Source: Paenibacillus oleatilyticus (lineage in GTDB: Bacteria; Bacillota; Bacilli; Paenibacillales; NBRC-103111). From it: DNA of 64,000 nt. The translations under genes were made by a program, and so were the position numbers. Location of the stretch: positions 119,784-183,783 of the forward strand of contig NZ_JAHNZO010000013.1 in assembly GCF_018998565.1 (NCBI RefSeq). Direction: 5' to 3'. The notes beneath the pieces are model-generated. The model was given only the letters and a program-made list of their open reading frames with translations. It did not search any database and was not told the origin of the DNA. Each line of letters begins with the position of its first letter. Position 1 is the first letter of the stretch. Shown here one piece after another: positions 1 through 8,420 of the stretch.

Positions 1-846
1 AACATCATGGGCATGATGGACCGCCTTGGGTTCGAGGAAGACCAACCGATCGAGAGCAAGCTGATCTCCAGAGCGATCGAGTCGGCTCAGAAGCGGGTCG
101 AAGGCAACAACTTTGACGTGCGGAAAGTCGTTCTCCAATACGACGACGTCATGAACCAGCAGCGGGAAATTATCTATAAGCAGCGCCGCGAAGTGATCGA
201 GTCCGAGAACATTCGCGACATCGTGCTTGGCATGATGATGCCGGTGATCGATCGGGTCGTCGAAGCGCATTGTCCGGCAGATCTCGTTCCGGAAGAGTGG
301 GATTTGCAGGCGATCGTCGATTACGCGAACGGCACGTTCTTGCACGAAGGCCAGCTGAGTAAAGACGAGCTGTGGGGCAAAGAAAAAGAAGAGATCGTCG
401 AATATATGAAAGATCTCTTGAAGCGTCTCTACGAGGAGCGCGAGGAGCAGATCGGTCCGGAGTTCATGCGCGAGTTCGAGAAGGTTGTCGTGCTCCGTGC
501 GGTCGACAGCAAATGGATGGACCACATCGATGCGATGGATCAGCTGCGCCAAGGGATTCATCTCCGGGCGTACGGCGGTACGGACCCGCTGCGCGAATAC
601 CAGTTCGAAGGCTTCGAGATGTTCAATGAGATGATTCAAAGCATCCAGGAAGAAGTTTCGACTTATATCATGAAAGCTCATGTAGAAACGAACCTGGTGC
701 GCGAAGCGGTGGTCGATGAGCACGAGATGGCCACGAACGGCGAACCGGCACCGAAGCAGCCTGCGGTAAGCGAAGACCGGATCGGACGCAACGATCTGTG
801 TCCTTGCGGCAGCGGGAAGAAATACAAGCAGTGCCACGGCGCGTAA
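1..846 (+). CDS. secA: Preprotein translocase subunit SecA, C-terminal part (5' truncated by window edge)
   Basis: SecA is the cytosolic ATPase that drives unfolded preproteins through the SecYEG channel. Only the last ~281 residues are here, since the reading frame is open from base 1, so the ATPase core lies upstream of the window. The visible part covers the end of the second nucleotide-binding fold ([20 protein letters not shown]), the helical scaffold/wing region ([20 protein letters not shown]) and an acidic linker. The protein ends in the SEC-C zinc motif [15 protein letters not shown], which binds SecB or ribosomes in known SecA proteins. prfB follows on the same strand after a terminator-like hairpin, the usual order in Bacillota. 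Identity is very secure. Confidence 0.98.
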   Translation, partial: NIMGMMDRLGFEEDQPIESKLISRAIESAQKRVEGNNFDVRKVVLQYDDVMNQQREIIYKQRREVIESENIRDIVLGMMMPVIDRVVEAHCPADLVPEEWDLQAIVDYANGTFLHEGQLSKDELWGKEKEEIVEYMKDLLKRLYEEREEQIGPEFMREFEKVVVLRAVDSKWMDHIDAMDQLRQGIHLRAYGGTDPLREYQFEGFEMFNEMIQSIQEEVSTYIMKAHVETNLVREAVVDEHEMATNGEPAPKQPAVSEDRIGRNDLCPCGSGKKYKQCHGA

Positions 847-893
847 ATTGTAAAATATTTGATGCTAAACGTTACTGTAAATGTATAGGAAGC

Positions 894-926
894 GGGAGGT
901 CGGGGCGTCGCTCCGGTCTCCCTTTT
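894..926 (+). terminator. Rho-independent terminator after secA
   Basis: GGGAG (894-898) pairs with CTCCC (918-922), with further GC pairing inside, followed directly by TTTT. It lies between the secA stop and the prfB ribosome site. Confidence 0.6.
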
Positions 927-967
927 CGGTAACAGGGTGCAAAATTAACGGATAGAGGTGCTTGATT

Positions 968-2096
968 ATGTTAGAAGCGGATGTAAAACGGGATTTGCAA
1001 GAAACGGCCAAGCGATTGGCTGAGCTCAGGGGGTCTCTTTGACTTAGATCTGAAGCTGGAGCAGATCGCGGATTATGAAGAAAAGATGTCGGCGCCGGAT
1101 TTTTGGGACGACAACGAACGGGCGCAGAAGCTGATTGGCGAAGCGAACGGGATCAAAAGCGTAGTCGACGAATTCCAAGCGTTAGCTTCGGAATACGAAG
1201 ACCTCGAGGTCATGGCCCAGCTCATGCAAGAGGAGCAGGACGACAGCATGGCGGGCGAAATTGAAGGCGGGATCGCTTCCCTCGTCAAGAAGCTGGAAAA
1301 CTTCGAGCTGCAGCTGCTGCTCAGCCAGCCGTACGATCGTCTGAACGCGATTTTGGAGCTTCATCCAGGGGCGGGCGGTACGGAATCGCAGGACTGGGCG
1401 GAGATGCTGCTGCGCATGTATCGCCGCTGGGCCGAGAAGCGCGACTTCAAAGTCGAGGTGCTTGATTATTTGCCGGGCGATGAGGCCGGTGTGAAAAGCG
1501 TGACGCTGCTTATTAAAGGGTACAACGCTTACGGCTATTTGAAGGCAGAAAAAGGCGTGCACCGCTTGGTGCGCATTTCGCCGTTCGACGCTTCGGGGCG
1601 ACGTCATACGTCGTTCGTCTCGTGCGACGTGATGCCCGAAATTGACGACGATGTGGAAATCGAGATCCGTACGGAGGATCTCAAGGTCGATACGTACCGC
1701 TCCAGCGGAGCGGGCGGCCAGCACATCAATACGACGGACTCGGCGGTGCGGATTACCCACCTTCCGACGGGCGTCGTCGTCAGCTGCCAGACGGAGCGTT
1801 CGCAGATCAAGAACCGCGAGCGCGCGATGAAAATGCTCCGGTCCAAGCTGTACGAGAAAAAAATCGAGGAACAGCAAAAGCAGCTTGCGGAAATCCGCGG
1901 CGAAGTGTCCGATATCGCATGGGGCAGCCAGATCCGCTCGTACGTATTCCATCCGTACAGCATGGTCAAGGATCATCGGACCCAAGAGGAAACCGGCAAT
2001 GTCGGCGCGGTGATGGACGGGGATTTGGACGCATTTATCGACGCGTATTTGCGACAGCAGATCAATAAGCCGGACAAAGAAAACGGCGCATCATAA
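968..2096 (+). CDS. prfB: Peptide chain release factor 2 with programmed +1 frameshift
   Basis: RF2 recognises UGA/UAA stops and triggers peptide release. The gene is in two frames. Codons 1-24 run from ATG 968 to CTT 1037-1039 and meet an in-frame TGA at 1040-1042. Slipping one base gives GAC at 1041 and an open frame to 2096, about 375 aa in total, normal for RF2. The site is the classic autoregulatory one: an internal Shine-Dalgarno-like AGGGGG (1028-1033) just before CTT TGA C. The stop-codon recognition tripeptide SPF ([11 protein letters not shown]) and the catalytic GGQ loop ([16 protein letters not shown]) are both intact. AGAGGTG precedes the ATG by 7-8 nt. This is regulation by RF2 level, not a pseudogene. 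Confidence 0.98.
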
Positions 2097-2117
2097 AAAT
2101 AAACAGGCAAGCTCATC

Positions 2118-2217
2118 CTACACGTTAGTAGCGGCTTCGTATTCCGCTGGCATCGCCAACTCCTGAGGGAGGTTCGGCCAGCCAGGGAAGAAGCCGAAAC
2201 TGGCGTGTAGTTTTTTT
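2118..2217 (+). terminator. Long branched hairpin ending in a T-tract after prfB
   Basis: CTACACG (2118-2124) pairs with CGTGTAG (2204-2210), and CGGCTTC (2132-2138) pairs with GAAGCCG (2190-2196). Inside these, TTCCGCTGGC faces GCCAGCCAGGGAA and AACTCC faces GGAGGTT across a TGAG loop. Seven Ts follow at 2211-2217. It works as an intrinsic terminator for prfB but is much longer than needed; see findings. Confidence 0.75.
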
Positions 2218-2234
2218 ATGCAGGGGGAGAGCGG

Positions 2235-3161
2235 ATGTCGGTAATCGAAGGCACCGGAAGATCGGGCAGACGAATGGGATGGAAGGGGCGGGAGGCTGCT
2301 GCTTTGCCCCGCTGGCAGGGCATATTTAAGGAATATGGCCTCCTGCTCCTCGGTTCGCTCCTGATTGCAGTCAGCTTCAACGTATTCTTGAGCCCGAATC
2401 AGGTCGCGTCAGGCGGGGTCACGGGCATCAGTATCATCGTTCAGACGCTGTTCGGCTTCGAGCCGGCTTATACCCAATGGGCCCTCAACATCCCGTTGTT
2501 TACTGCCGGCACTTTGCTGCTGGGAACGCAGTTCGGGGTCAAGACGGCGGTTGGTTCGATAGTGCTCCCCTTGATGGTTCTACTGACGCGCGGGCTTCCT
2601 TCCTTGACGCACAATTTATTGCTCGCCAGCATTTACGGCGGCATCCTCATCGGGATGGGACTGGGGCTTGTGTTTCGCGGCCGAGGGTCGACAGGGGGCT
2701 TGGATTTGGCCGCGCAGCTTATCCACCGATACACTGGCCTCAGCCTCGGATTGTGCGTTGCAATGCTGGACGGACTAGTTATTTTATCGGCAGGTATCGT
2801 GCTGTCCCCGGAAAAAGCAATGTACGCACTCATCGGGCTGTTTGTGACAAGCAAAACGATCGGTGTCGTGCAAATCGGATTGGATTACTCCAAAGTAGCT
2901 TTTATCGTTTCGTCGGCTTCGGACAAAATTCGGGAAGCGATTTTGCATGAGCTGGACCGGGGGTTGACGGAGCTGGAAGCCAGAGGCGGGTATACCGGCC
3001 AAAGCCGTACGGTGTTGATGGTCGTGGTCGGGCAAACGGAAGTGAGCCGGTTGAAAACGCTGGTCCGGAAGCTGGACCCGGAGGCTTTTGTCATTTTAAG
3101 CGATACGAACGAAGTGTTGGGAGAAGGGTTCAAGCTGATGGGCTCTGGAGCGGGGCCCTGA
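2235..3161 (+). CDS. YitT family membrane protein (YitT plus DUF2179 domain)
   Basis: A 308-aa integral membrane protein. About five hydrophobic helices span residues ~33-205, with the family-typical phrase NVFLSPNQVASGGVTGISII after the first. The cytoplasmic tail (~220-305) is a DUF2179-type domain with the usual GGYTGQ element (EARGGYTGQSRTVL) and DTNEVLGEGF at the end. YitT proteins are common multi-copy membrane proteins in Bacillota and have no settled function, so none is assigned. ATG 2235 follows a GGGGGAG site. The gene stands alone: the next genes are on the other strand. The first ~30 residues are basic and poorly conserved, so the true start could be slightly internal. Confidence 0.9.
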   Translation: MSVIEGTGRSGRRMGWKGREAAALPRWQGIFKEYGLLLLGSLLIAVSFNVFLSPNQVASGGVTGISIIVQTLFGFEPAYTQWALNIPLFTAGTLLLGTQFGVKTAVGSIVLPLMVLLTRGLPSLTHNLLLASIYGGILIGMGLGLVFRGRGSTGGLDLAAQLIHRYTGLSLGLCVAMLDGLVILSAGIVLSPEKAMYALIGLFVTSKTIGVVQIGLDYSKVAFIVSSASDKIREAILHELDRGLTELEARGGYTGQSRTVLMVVVGQTEVSRLKTLVRKLDPEAFVILSDTNEVLGEGFKLMGSGAGP

Positions 3162-3173
3162 GAAAGGTAAAGA

Positions 3174-3204
3174 CGGCTGCGGGCGGGTTGGCCGCGCGCA
3201 GCCG
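3174..3204. other. GC-rich stem-loop between convergent yitT-like and fdhD genes
   Basis: CGGCTGCG (3174-3181) pairs perfectly with CGCAGCCG (3197-3204). It lies between converging genes but lacks a clear T-tract on either strand, so terminator function is only possible. Confidence 0.4.
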
Positions 3205-3236
3205 CTCCATAGGTCAGGGTAAGAATAGCTTAGTGG

Positions 3237-4040
3237 CTAGTCACCGGTCTGCTCTGCAATTCTCTCCGGGTGCGAATACACATTGAACGAGCTGCCGCGG
3301 ATAAAGCCAACGACCGTAATGCCCAGTTCGTCGGCCAGTTCGAGTGCGAGATCGGTCGGTGCAGACTTGGAAAGCAGCGTGCCGACGCCCATTTTCGACG
3401 TCTTGAGCAGCACCTCGGAGCTGACGCGCCCGCTGAAGGCGATGACTTTGTCCTTCATCGACAAGCGTTCCCGCAAACAGTGACCGAACACTTTATCGAG
3501 CGCGTTGTGGCGGCCGATGTCCGTGCGGCAGACGAGAAGGCGATCCGGGGAGCAGAGGGCCGCGTTGTGCACCCCGCCCGTTTCGCGAAACAGGTCCGAG
3601 CCGTCCTGCAGCTGCCGGATCAATCCGATACATTGAGCCGGAGTAATCATCCGCCGTGACATAATGGTCTTGGCCGTGCGGACATCGCTGCGAAAATAAA
3701 ACTGGCGGCCTTTGCCACAGCACGAGCCGATGAACCGCTTGGAATGGTCCAGACTGCGGCCGCGCTCCGGGTGAAGCAGGCGGACTTGGGCCAAGCCTCG
3801 GTGAGGATCGACGGCGAGACCGATCACCTCGGCAGTCGTTCGGATGACGCCTTCGGAGGCGAGAAAGCCGAATGTCAAGTCTTCCAGATCGGTCGGAGTG
3901 CAGACGATGGTAGCAAACTCCTCTCCGTCGAGCTCCAAAGTAAATGGCTTCTCCGAAGCGATCCGATCGTTCCGGGTTTGAAGCATTTCCCCGTCATAAT
4001 GCCAGACGGTCCGGCTCTCCACCGGACGCTCCTCTTCCAT
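3237..4040 (-). CDS. fdhD: Formate dehydrogenase accessory sulfurtransferase FdhD
   Basis: FdhD passes sulfur from a cysteine desulfurase to the bis-MGD cofactor of formate dehydrogenases and is needed for their activity. This 267-aa protein has the conserved cysteine pair in FIGSCCGKGRQ (about residues 107-108), the region GRVSSEVLLKTSKMGVGTLLSKSAPTDLA (cited in part as SSEVLLKTSKMG) and the C-terminal GFIRGSSFNVYS, all typical of the family. It follows the molybdopterin oxidoreductase directly. I chose ATG 4040; an alternative GTG at 4049 would overlap the upstream stop in a GTGA and add three residues. Co-location with a Mo enzyme supports the role. Family identity is secure, and the partner enzyme is inferred from the neighbourhood. 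Confidence 0.94.
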   Translation of the reverse strand: MEEERPVESRTVWHYDGEMLQTRNDRIASEKPFTLELDGEEFATIVCTPTDLEDLTFGFLASEGVIRTTAEVIGLAVDPHRGLAQVRLLHPERGRSLDHSKRFIGSCCGKGRQFYFRSDVRTAKTIMSRRMITPAQCIGLIRQLQDGSDLFRETGGVHNAALCSPDRLLVCRTDIGRHNALDKVFGHCLRERLSMKDKVIAFSGRVSSEVLLKTSKMGVGTLLSKSAPTDLALELADELGITVVGFIRGSSFNVYSHPERIAEQTGD

Positions 4041-4045
4041 TGACC

Positions 4046-6397
4046 TCACCCGCTTTCCGTTTCCAGCTCTTCAATGCGCCGTTCCACGTACTTCGTATCC
4101 TTGAAGGCGTGGTAGGTTTCCGCTTTTTCCACGATGACCGTCGTATTGTACTCCGGAATGCCTGCGAACGGCTCATATACTCCCTTGGGGATCAGCACGT
4201 TCCCTTCCGGCCAGTGGACTTCGATATTACCTTCTTTCATGCGGTCCCACTTTACCCGGCCATGAAACGCTCCGTACCGGTTGTAGACGACAATGGCGTC
4301 GCCTTCCCGAAGCTGAATCGTCCGCCCGTCCAGCTCGTTCATCAGCACATCGTATCGGTCTGCGCCGTTGAACGGATCGGTCTCGCTGTAGACCATGGAG
4401 TTGAACTGCTTGCCTCGACGGGTCGTCACGTAAAAATGCCCTTCGGGCTTGCGCAGCTCAGGCAAATCGATCGGGAGCAGCGTCCCCCGGCCATCCGGTG
4501 TCGGGCAGATGCCGCCCTCGCAGAGCCAGGCGCCGCCCCACTGAAATACGTCGCCGCGATGGCGCAAATGCTGAATGCCGTCATAATTGGGCGCGGCCCG
4601 AGCGATTTCCTCCCGGATCGCGAAGGCGTCTTCACAGCCGATCAAATGCTTCGCTTCCGGTTTGACGCGGGCGGCGAGATCGACGTAGATGGCCCATTCC
4701 GCGCGGGCTTCCGGCATCCGGGGCCCTTCGATCTCCGGCGAGAAGTATACCATTCGCTCCGTTGAAGTGGACGTCCCTCCGCCAGGCTGCTCATAGCGGG
4801 TCATGGCGGGGAGGACGATGACCGTTTCTTTCGCATCGACCAGCGTCGACGTGTTCAGAATAATATCCTGATGCACGCGAAGCTCGACATTGGCGAGGCA
4901 GCGCTCCACAAATTCCGGGTCTGGCATCGTTTCGAGAAAGTTGCCACCGGACGTATAGAATACCTTCAGCCTACGCTCGTGATCTTCCGGCAGCAGCGCA
5001 TTTTCCAGCGATACGCCGACGATGTCGCCCTGCCATTTCGGCAGGGGGAAGTTCCACAGCCGCTCGATCCGCTCGATGTCGCCGCCTTTGAACTCCCCGC
5101 CCGGCAGGCTGAACGGATCGGCGCCCATCTCGCCCGAGCCCTGCACGCCGCTGTGGCCGCGGATCGGCATCAGGCCGCAATGCTCGCGGCCTAGAAACCC
5201 GCGCAGCAAGGCCAGGTTGGCCACCTGCGAAATATTGTCCGTGCCGAAGCGGTGCTGCGTCAGTCCCATGCTCCACACGAACACGGCCGACTTCGCGGCG
5301 GCGAGCATCCGGGCGAATTCTCCCATGCGCTCGCGCGACAAGCCCGATGACGATTCGAGCAGCGTCCAGTCCTGGCGCATCACGTGGGCCCGCAGCTCTT
5401 CATACCCGTTCGTATGCGCCCGGACGAACTCGTGGTCGACGGCAGAGCCTGGATCGGCATCCTCCATCTCGAACCAATGCTTCATGACGCCGTTCATAAA
5501 AGCGATATCCCCGCCGATATGAACTTGATAGAAGTCGTCGGTCAGCTTGGTGCCGAACAAAGCCGATTCCGCAATCGATGGAATCCAGTATTGATTCATC
5601 GACGGCTCATAGTACGGGTTGATGACGATGATTTTCGTCCCTTTCCGCTTGGCCGCGTACATGTACTTCGTCGACACCGGCTGGTTGTTCGCCGCCACGC
5701 TGCCCCAGAAGACGAGCACGTCCGTGCCGATCCAGTCCTTGTAACTGCAGCTTGAAGCTCCGATCCCGACGGACCGTTTCAATGCCGTTTTGGACGGAGA
5801 GTGACAGATGCGCGACGCGTTGTCAATATGATTCGTCCCGAGAAACCGCGCTACCTTGGCCGCAGCGTAATACGATTCGTTCGTGATGCCACGCGCCGTC
5901 AAATAGAACGCGAGCTGCTTGGGATCGATGCTGCGGATTTTGGCGGCAATTTCGTTAAGGGCTTCATCCCACGCGATCCGGCTGAACCGGCGCTCGCCTT
6001 TGCGGCGGATAAGCGGATACGGCAGCCGGCCGAGCTTGCGCAGCGCGGTGCTGTCCAGTTGGCGCAGCTCGTCGATATCCGCATGCAGCACCTCTTCCCG
6101 GATTGCCGGCATCGTGTTCAGCCGCAGCACGTTGAGCCGAGTCGTGCACAGGTGCGGTCCGTTCAGTGTCTGATCGTACAGCCCGGAGACGCCGAGCGCG
6201 CAGCCGTCGCAGACGCCCTGAGTCAAGATGCGGGCGGCGTAGGGGAGTTGGTCGCGGTTGTCCCAGAATGCTTTGAACGTATCGCGGATATGCCGCGGCT
6301 TGATCCGGTTCAGGCCGAACGGCACCTTGCTGACCCATAGCGACGGATCAGGACGGGAAGGGAGCGAGATGCGCCCCGTATGCTTTGTAGTACCCAT
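4046..6397 (-). CDS. FdhF/YdeP family molybdopterin oxidoreductase (formate dehydrogenase alpha-like)
   Basis: A 783-aa Mo/W-bis-MGD enzyme of the YdeP/FdhF-like branch. The N-terminus has the family cysteines in GVCDGCALGVSG (C63, C66) and HLCTTRLN (C84), a reduced pattern rather than a full ferredoxin-like 4Fe-4S box. A likely metal-ligand cysteine lies in ASRICHSPSKTAL (C198). Pterin-binding stretches include VFWGSVAANNQPVS, GHSGVQGSGEMG and the C-terminal molydopterin-dinucleotide domain (TTRRGKQFNSMVYSETDPFN). The start at 6397 is set by AAAGGTGG about 10 nt upstream; the longer frame to 6577 lies in the untranslated leader. fdhD downstream and a DUF2294 gene upstream fit formate dehydrogenase loci, but the substrate is not proven: some YdeP members act in acid resistance. 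Confidence 0.9.
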   Translation of the reverse strand: MGTTKHTGRISLPSRPDPSLWVSKVPFGLNRIKPRHIRDTFKAFWDNRDQLPYAARILTQGVCDGCALGVSGLYDQTLNGPHLCTTRLNVLRLNTMPAIREEVLHADIDELRQLDSTALRKLGRLPYPLIRRKGERRFSRIAWDEALNEIAAKIRSIDPKQLAFYLTARGITNESYYAAAKVARFLGTNHIDNASRICHSPSKTALKRSVGIGASSCSYKDWIGTDVLVFWGSVAANNQPVSTKYMYAAKRKGTKIIVINPYYEPSMNQYWIPSIAESALFGTKLTDDFYQVHIGGDIAFMNGVMKHWFEMEDADPGSAVDHEFVRAHTNGYEELRAHVMRQDWTLLESSSGLSRERMGEFARMLAAAKSAVFVWSMGLTQHRFGTDNISQVANLALLRGFLGREHCGLMPIRGHSGVQGSGEMGADPFSLPGGEFKGGDIERIERLWNFPLPKWQGDIVGVSLENALLPEDHERRLKVFYTSGGNFLETMPDPEFVERCLANVELRVHQDIILNTSTLVDAKETVIVLPAMTRYEQPGGGTSTSTERMVYFSPEIEGPRMPEARAEWAIYVDLAARVKPEAKHLIGCEDAFAIREEIARAAPNYDGIQHLRHRGDVFQWGGAWLCEGGICPTPDGRGTLLPIDLPELRKPEGHFYVTTRRGKQFNSMVYSETDPFNGADRYDVLMNELDGRTIQLREGDAIVVYNRYGAFHGRVKWDRMKEGNIEVHWPEGNVLIPKGVYEPFAGIPEYNTTVIVEKAETYHAFKDTKYVERRIEELETESG

Positions 6398-6430
6398 AGA
6401 AAGAAGACCACCTTTTCGTGAAAATGGGAT

Positions 6431-6501
6431 AAAAAAAGCCGCAAAGATACAGCTCCCGATTTCCGAACGGTTGCGGAAGACGAGAGCGGATCTGTTGCGG
6501 C
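6431..6501 (-). promoter_or_regulatory. Attenuator-like leader upstream of the molybdopterin oxidoreductase gene
   Basis: Read on the minus strand, TTTGCGGC (6445-6438) is followed by seven Ts (6437-6431), only ~33 nt before the start codon. TTGCGGC can pair with GCCGCAA at 6501-6495 (7 bp) or CCGCAA at 6476-6471 (6 bp), so two competing terminator stems are possible. No promoter fits between the T-tract and the gene, so transcription must read through. This suggests regulated antitermination or processing; no known riboswitch class was recognised. Confidence 0.5.
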
Positions 6502-6582
6502 GGTTAGTCTTGAGCAGGTTCGCTGCCAAGTGCCAACGGCACATATACAATTGTAAGATCGTGCGCTTGCTGCGCAAATGCG

Positions 6583-6942
6583 CTAAGTGCTGAATTTCTT
6601 CTCGATATCTTCGTCAAATACGAAAATACTCATGCCGATATCTTTGTCGAGGTCGATATCTACGAACAGATCGACGAAGTTTGCACCGAGCAGCTCTTCC
6701 ATTTCTACCGGCCGGTGCAAGCGGTACATTTCCTTGACCATCTCGGTGCGTGCCGAACGCAGCGCCTGTTTGCCGTCAGCGGCCGAAGCGATGAATTTCT
6801 CGACGGGGGACAGGTTGCCCTCCATCTCGCAGATGGCCCAATGTTTGCAGAACGTCGTACGTATCTCTCGAGGGCCTTTGCCCATATGGCGTTTGCGAAA
6901 CGCTTTCACCAAATTGCCAAATTCGGCCTCTACTTTATTCAT
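6583..6942 (-). CDS. DUF2294 domain-containing protein
   Basis: A 119-aa soluble protein. The family is recognised from the segments LVKAFRKRHMGKGPREIRTT, GNLSPVEKFIASAADGKQ and the C-terminal VDLFVDIDLDKDIGMSIFVF. Function is unknown, but such genes sit beside formate dehydrogenase genes in other Bacillota (for example the yrh region of B. subtilis), as here. The start at ATG 6942 is preceded by GGAG with a 9-nt spacer; an upstream TTG at 6951 is less likely. A sigma-A-like promoter bracketed by an 11-bp inverted repeat lies upstream at 6982-7028. The oxidoreductase gene follows on the same strand after a 185-nt leader. Confidence 0.85.
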   Translation of the reverse strand: MNKVEAEFGNLVKAFRKRHMGKGPREIRTTFCKHWAICEMEGNLSPVEKFIASAADGKQALRSARTEMVKEMYRLHRPVEMEELLGANFVDLFVDIDLDKDIGMSIFVFDEDIEKKFST

Positions 6943-6981
6943 TCGGAACAACTCCGTTTACGGCGACGTTTTTGCTTTATA

Positions 6982-7028
6982 GATATAGAATTTATAAGTT
7001 ATCGGCGGAGCTGGTTGAATTCTATATC
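6982..7028 (-). promoter_or_regulatory. Promoter of the DUF2294-fdh unit bracketed by an 11-bp inverted repeat
   Basis: On the minus strand, -35 TTCAAC (7019-7014), a 17-nt spacer and -10 TATAAA (6996-6991) lie ~40 nt before the start codon. GATATAGAATT (6982-6992) and AATTCTATATC (7018-7028) are perfect inverted copies. One half overlaps the -10 and the other the -35, an arrangement that looks like a repressor or activator site. Confidence 0.55.
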
Positions 7029-7285
7029 GCAAGAAAAGCTTCCACTAAAACACGAATGTATCTTCCTCGAAAAGACTTCGCTAAGTAGCTTTTTCTTATA
7101 AATTTTATCATGGGGGAAGCTTCAGTTCAAGATGGTCCGGGATTCAACATACGCTTGCCTGCGTGTACAGGGTAAGATACGATAGGGGAAAGTCTCGCTC
7201 CGATGCAATGAAAAACACTTGGCGGCAGCGAGCTTTTCACCCGGGCGGACGGTGGGGTCGGGCGATGAATAGGGTAAAAATTTCG

Positions 7286-7322
7286 TTGAATTATTATGCT
7301 TCCGAATGTATAATAATACATA
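7286..7322 (+). promoter_or_regulatory. argC promoter with overlapping ArgR/AhrC-type ARG box
   Basis: -35 TTGAAT (7286-7291), 17-nt spacer, -10 TATAAT (7309-7314). The -10 lies inside AATGTATAATAATACATA (7305-7322), whose core ATGTAT-AATA-ATACAT is a perfect palindrome. It matches the ARG-box form WNTGAATWWWWATTCANW at 16 of 18 positions. Arginine-dependent repression of the whole cluster is the natural inference. Confidence 0.8.
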
Positions 7323-7345
7323 GTTTGCAAGTGGAGGGACGGAAC

Positions 7346-8395
7346 ATGACTACAAAATTAAGAGCGGCGATCGTCGGGTCAACCGGCTACGGCGGGGTGG
7401 AGCTAATCCGGCTTTTGCTGGCGCATCCGAATGTGGAGATTACCTCTGTAATTTCCTCCTCAAGTGCCGGAGCGCCGATTGCGGACGGGTATCCGCATTT
7501 GAATCAAATTTTGACGGACCGGCTGGATGCGGTCGATGTCGAGCTGATCCGAAGCAAAGCGGACATCGTCTTCCTGGCAACGCCGCATGGGGTCAGCACC
7601 GAGCTGTCGCCGAAGCTGCTGGATGCCGGACTGAAGGTCATTGATATTTCCGGCGATTTCCGCCTGCAATCGGGCGACGTATATGAGACATGGTATAAAC
7701 ATAAACCGGCTGATCCTGAATATTTGAAGCGGGCGGTCTACGGGCTGTGCGAAGTGTTCGGAGAAGAGGTGCGGGGGAAAGATTTTATTTCCAATCCGGG
7801 CTGCTATCCGACGGCCACGCTGCTTGGTCTGGCGCCGCTTGCCGCAAGCGGTTGGATCGACCCGAAGTCGATCATCGCGGACGCCAAGTCGGGCGTATCG
7901 GGCGCGGGACGCGGTCTCAGCCTGCTCGTGCACTATTCGGAGATCAACGAAAACTTTCTGGCTTATAAAGTAAACAAGCACCAGCATACGCCGGAGATCG
8001 AGCAGGCGCTGAGCCGGCTTGCCGGGGAAGAAGTCGTGATGACGTTCACGACGCATTTGGTGCCGATGACGCGCGGTATTTTATCTACGATTTATGTGAA
8101 TCTCAAAAGCCCGCGGAGCGAGGACGATATTCGCGAGCTGTACCGTCAATATTATGAAGGCCGCAAGTTCGTGCGCATCCGGGACAAGGGGAAATACCCG
8201 GCGACGAAGGAAGTTTGGGGCTCGAACTATTGCGATATCGGGCTGTCGCTCGATTCTCGTACGGGGCGCCTGACGATTGTGTCGGTTATTGATAATGTAG
8301 TCAAAGGGGCGGCCGGGCAAGCCGTTCAAAACTTGAATTTGATGATGGGCTGGGATGAAGCGACGGGTCTCGCTTTCACTCCGGTATATCCATAA
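7346..8395 (+). CDS. argC: N-acetyl-gamma-glutamyl-phosphate reductase
   Basis: Third step of arginine synthesis: NADPH-dependent reduction of N-acetylglutamyl phosphate to the semialdehyde. 349 aa. The N-terminal Rossmann motif is VGSTGYGGVEL (10-20), and the active-site cysteine lies in ISNPGCYPTATLL (C153). A typical HLVPMTRGILSTIYV element follows. ATG 7346 is fixed by GGAGGG 8 nt upstream and by homologue length; the frame runs open further upstream through the promoter. First gene of argC-J-B-D-F-G-H, directly behind the ARG-box promoter. Confidence 0.97.
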   Translation: MTTKLRAAIVGSTGYGGVELIRLLLAHPNVEITSVISSSSAGAPIADGYPHLNQILTDRLDAVDVELIRSKADIVFLATPHGVSTELSPKLLDAGLKVIDISGDFRLQSGDVYETWYKHKPADPEYLKRAVYGLCEVFGEEVRGKDFISNPGCYPTATLLGLAPLAASGWIDPKSIIADAKSGVSGAGRGLSLLVHYSEINENFLAYKVNKHQHTPEIEQALSRLAGEEVVMTFTTHLVPMTRGILSTIYVNLKSPRSEDDIRELYRQYYEGRKFVRIRDKGKYPATKEVWGSNYCDIGLSLDSRTGRLTIVSVIDNVVKGAAGQAVQNLNLMMGWDEATGLAFTPVYP

Positions 8396-8420
8396 CGTAA
8401 GGGAACAGGTGAAGAAAGCG

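Larger units (their letters stand above)
6943..7345. other. Intergenic region between divergent DUF2294-fdh and arg units
   Basis: 403 nt without a supported gene. It holds the minus-strand promoter and inverted repeat (6982-7028) and the plus-strand argC promoter with ArgR-type palindrome (7286-7322). The middle part (~7030-7280) is AT-rich then mixed, and contains AAGCTTCC and GGAAGCTT as inverted copies but no convincing reading frame. Confidence 0.6.

Noticed and set aside
968..1042. prfB as a frameshifted pseudogene
   Set aside because: The interruption is the known programmed +1 site and every RF2 motif downstream is intact.
6398..6577. N-terminal extension of the molybdopterin oxidoreductase (60 codons)
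   Set aside because: It covers the hairpin leader, is basic and unlike the family, and the ATG at 6397 has a good ribosome site.
6398..6582. Moco (molybdenum cofactor) riboswitch before the oxidoreductase gene
   Set aside because: The leader has alternative stems but not the conserved cores I associate with that class, so I report only an unknown attenuator-like element.
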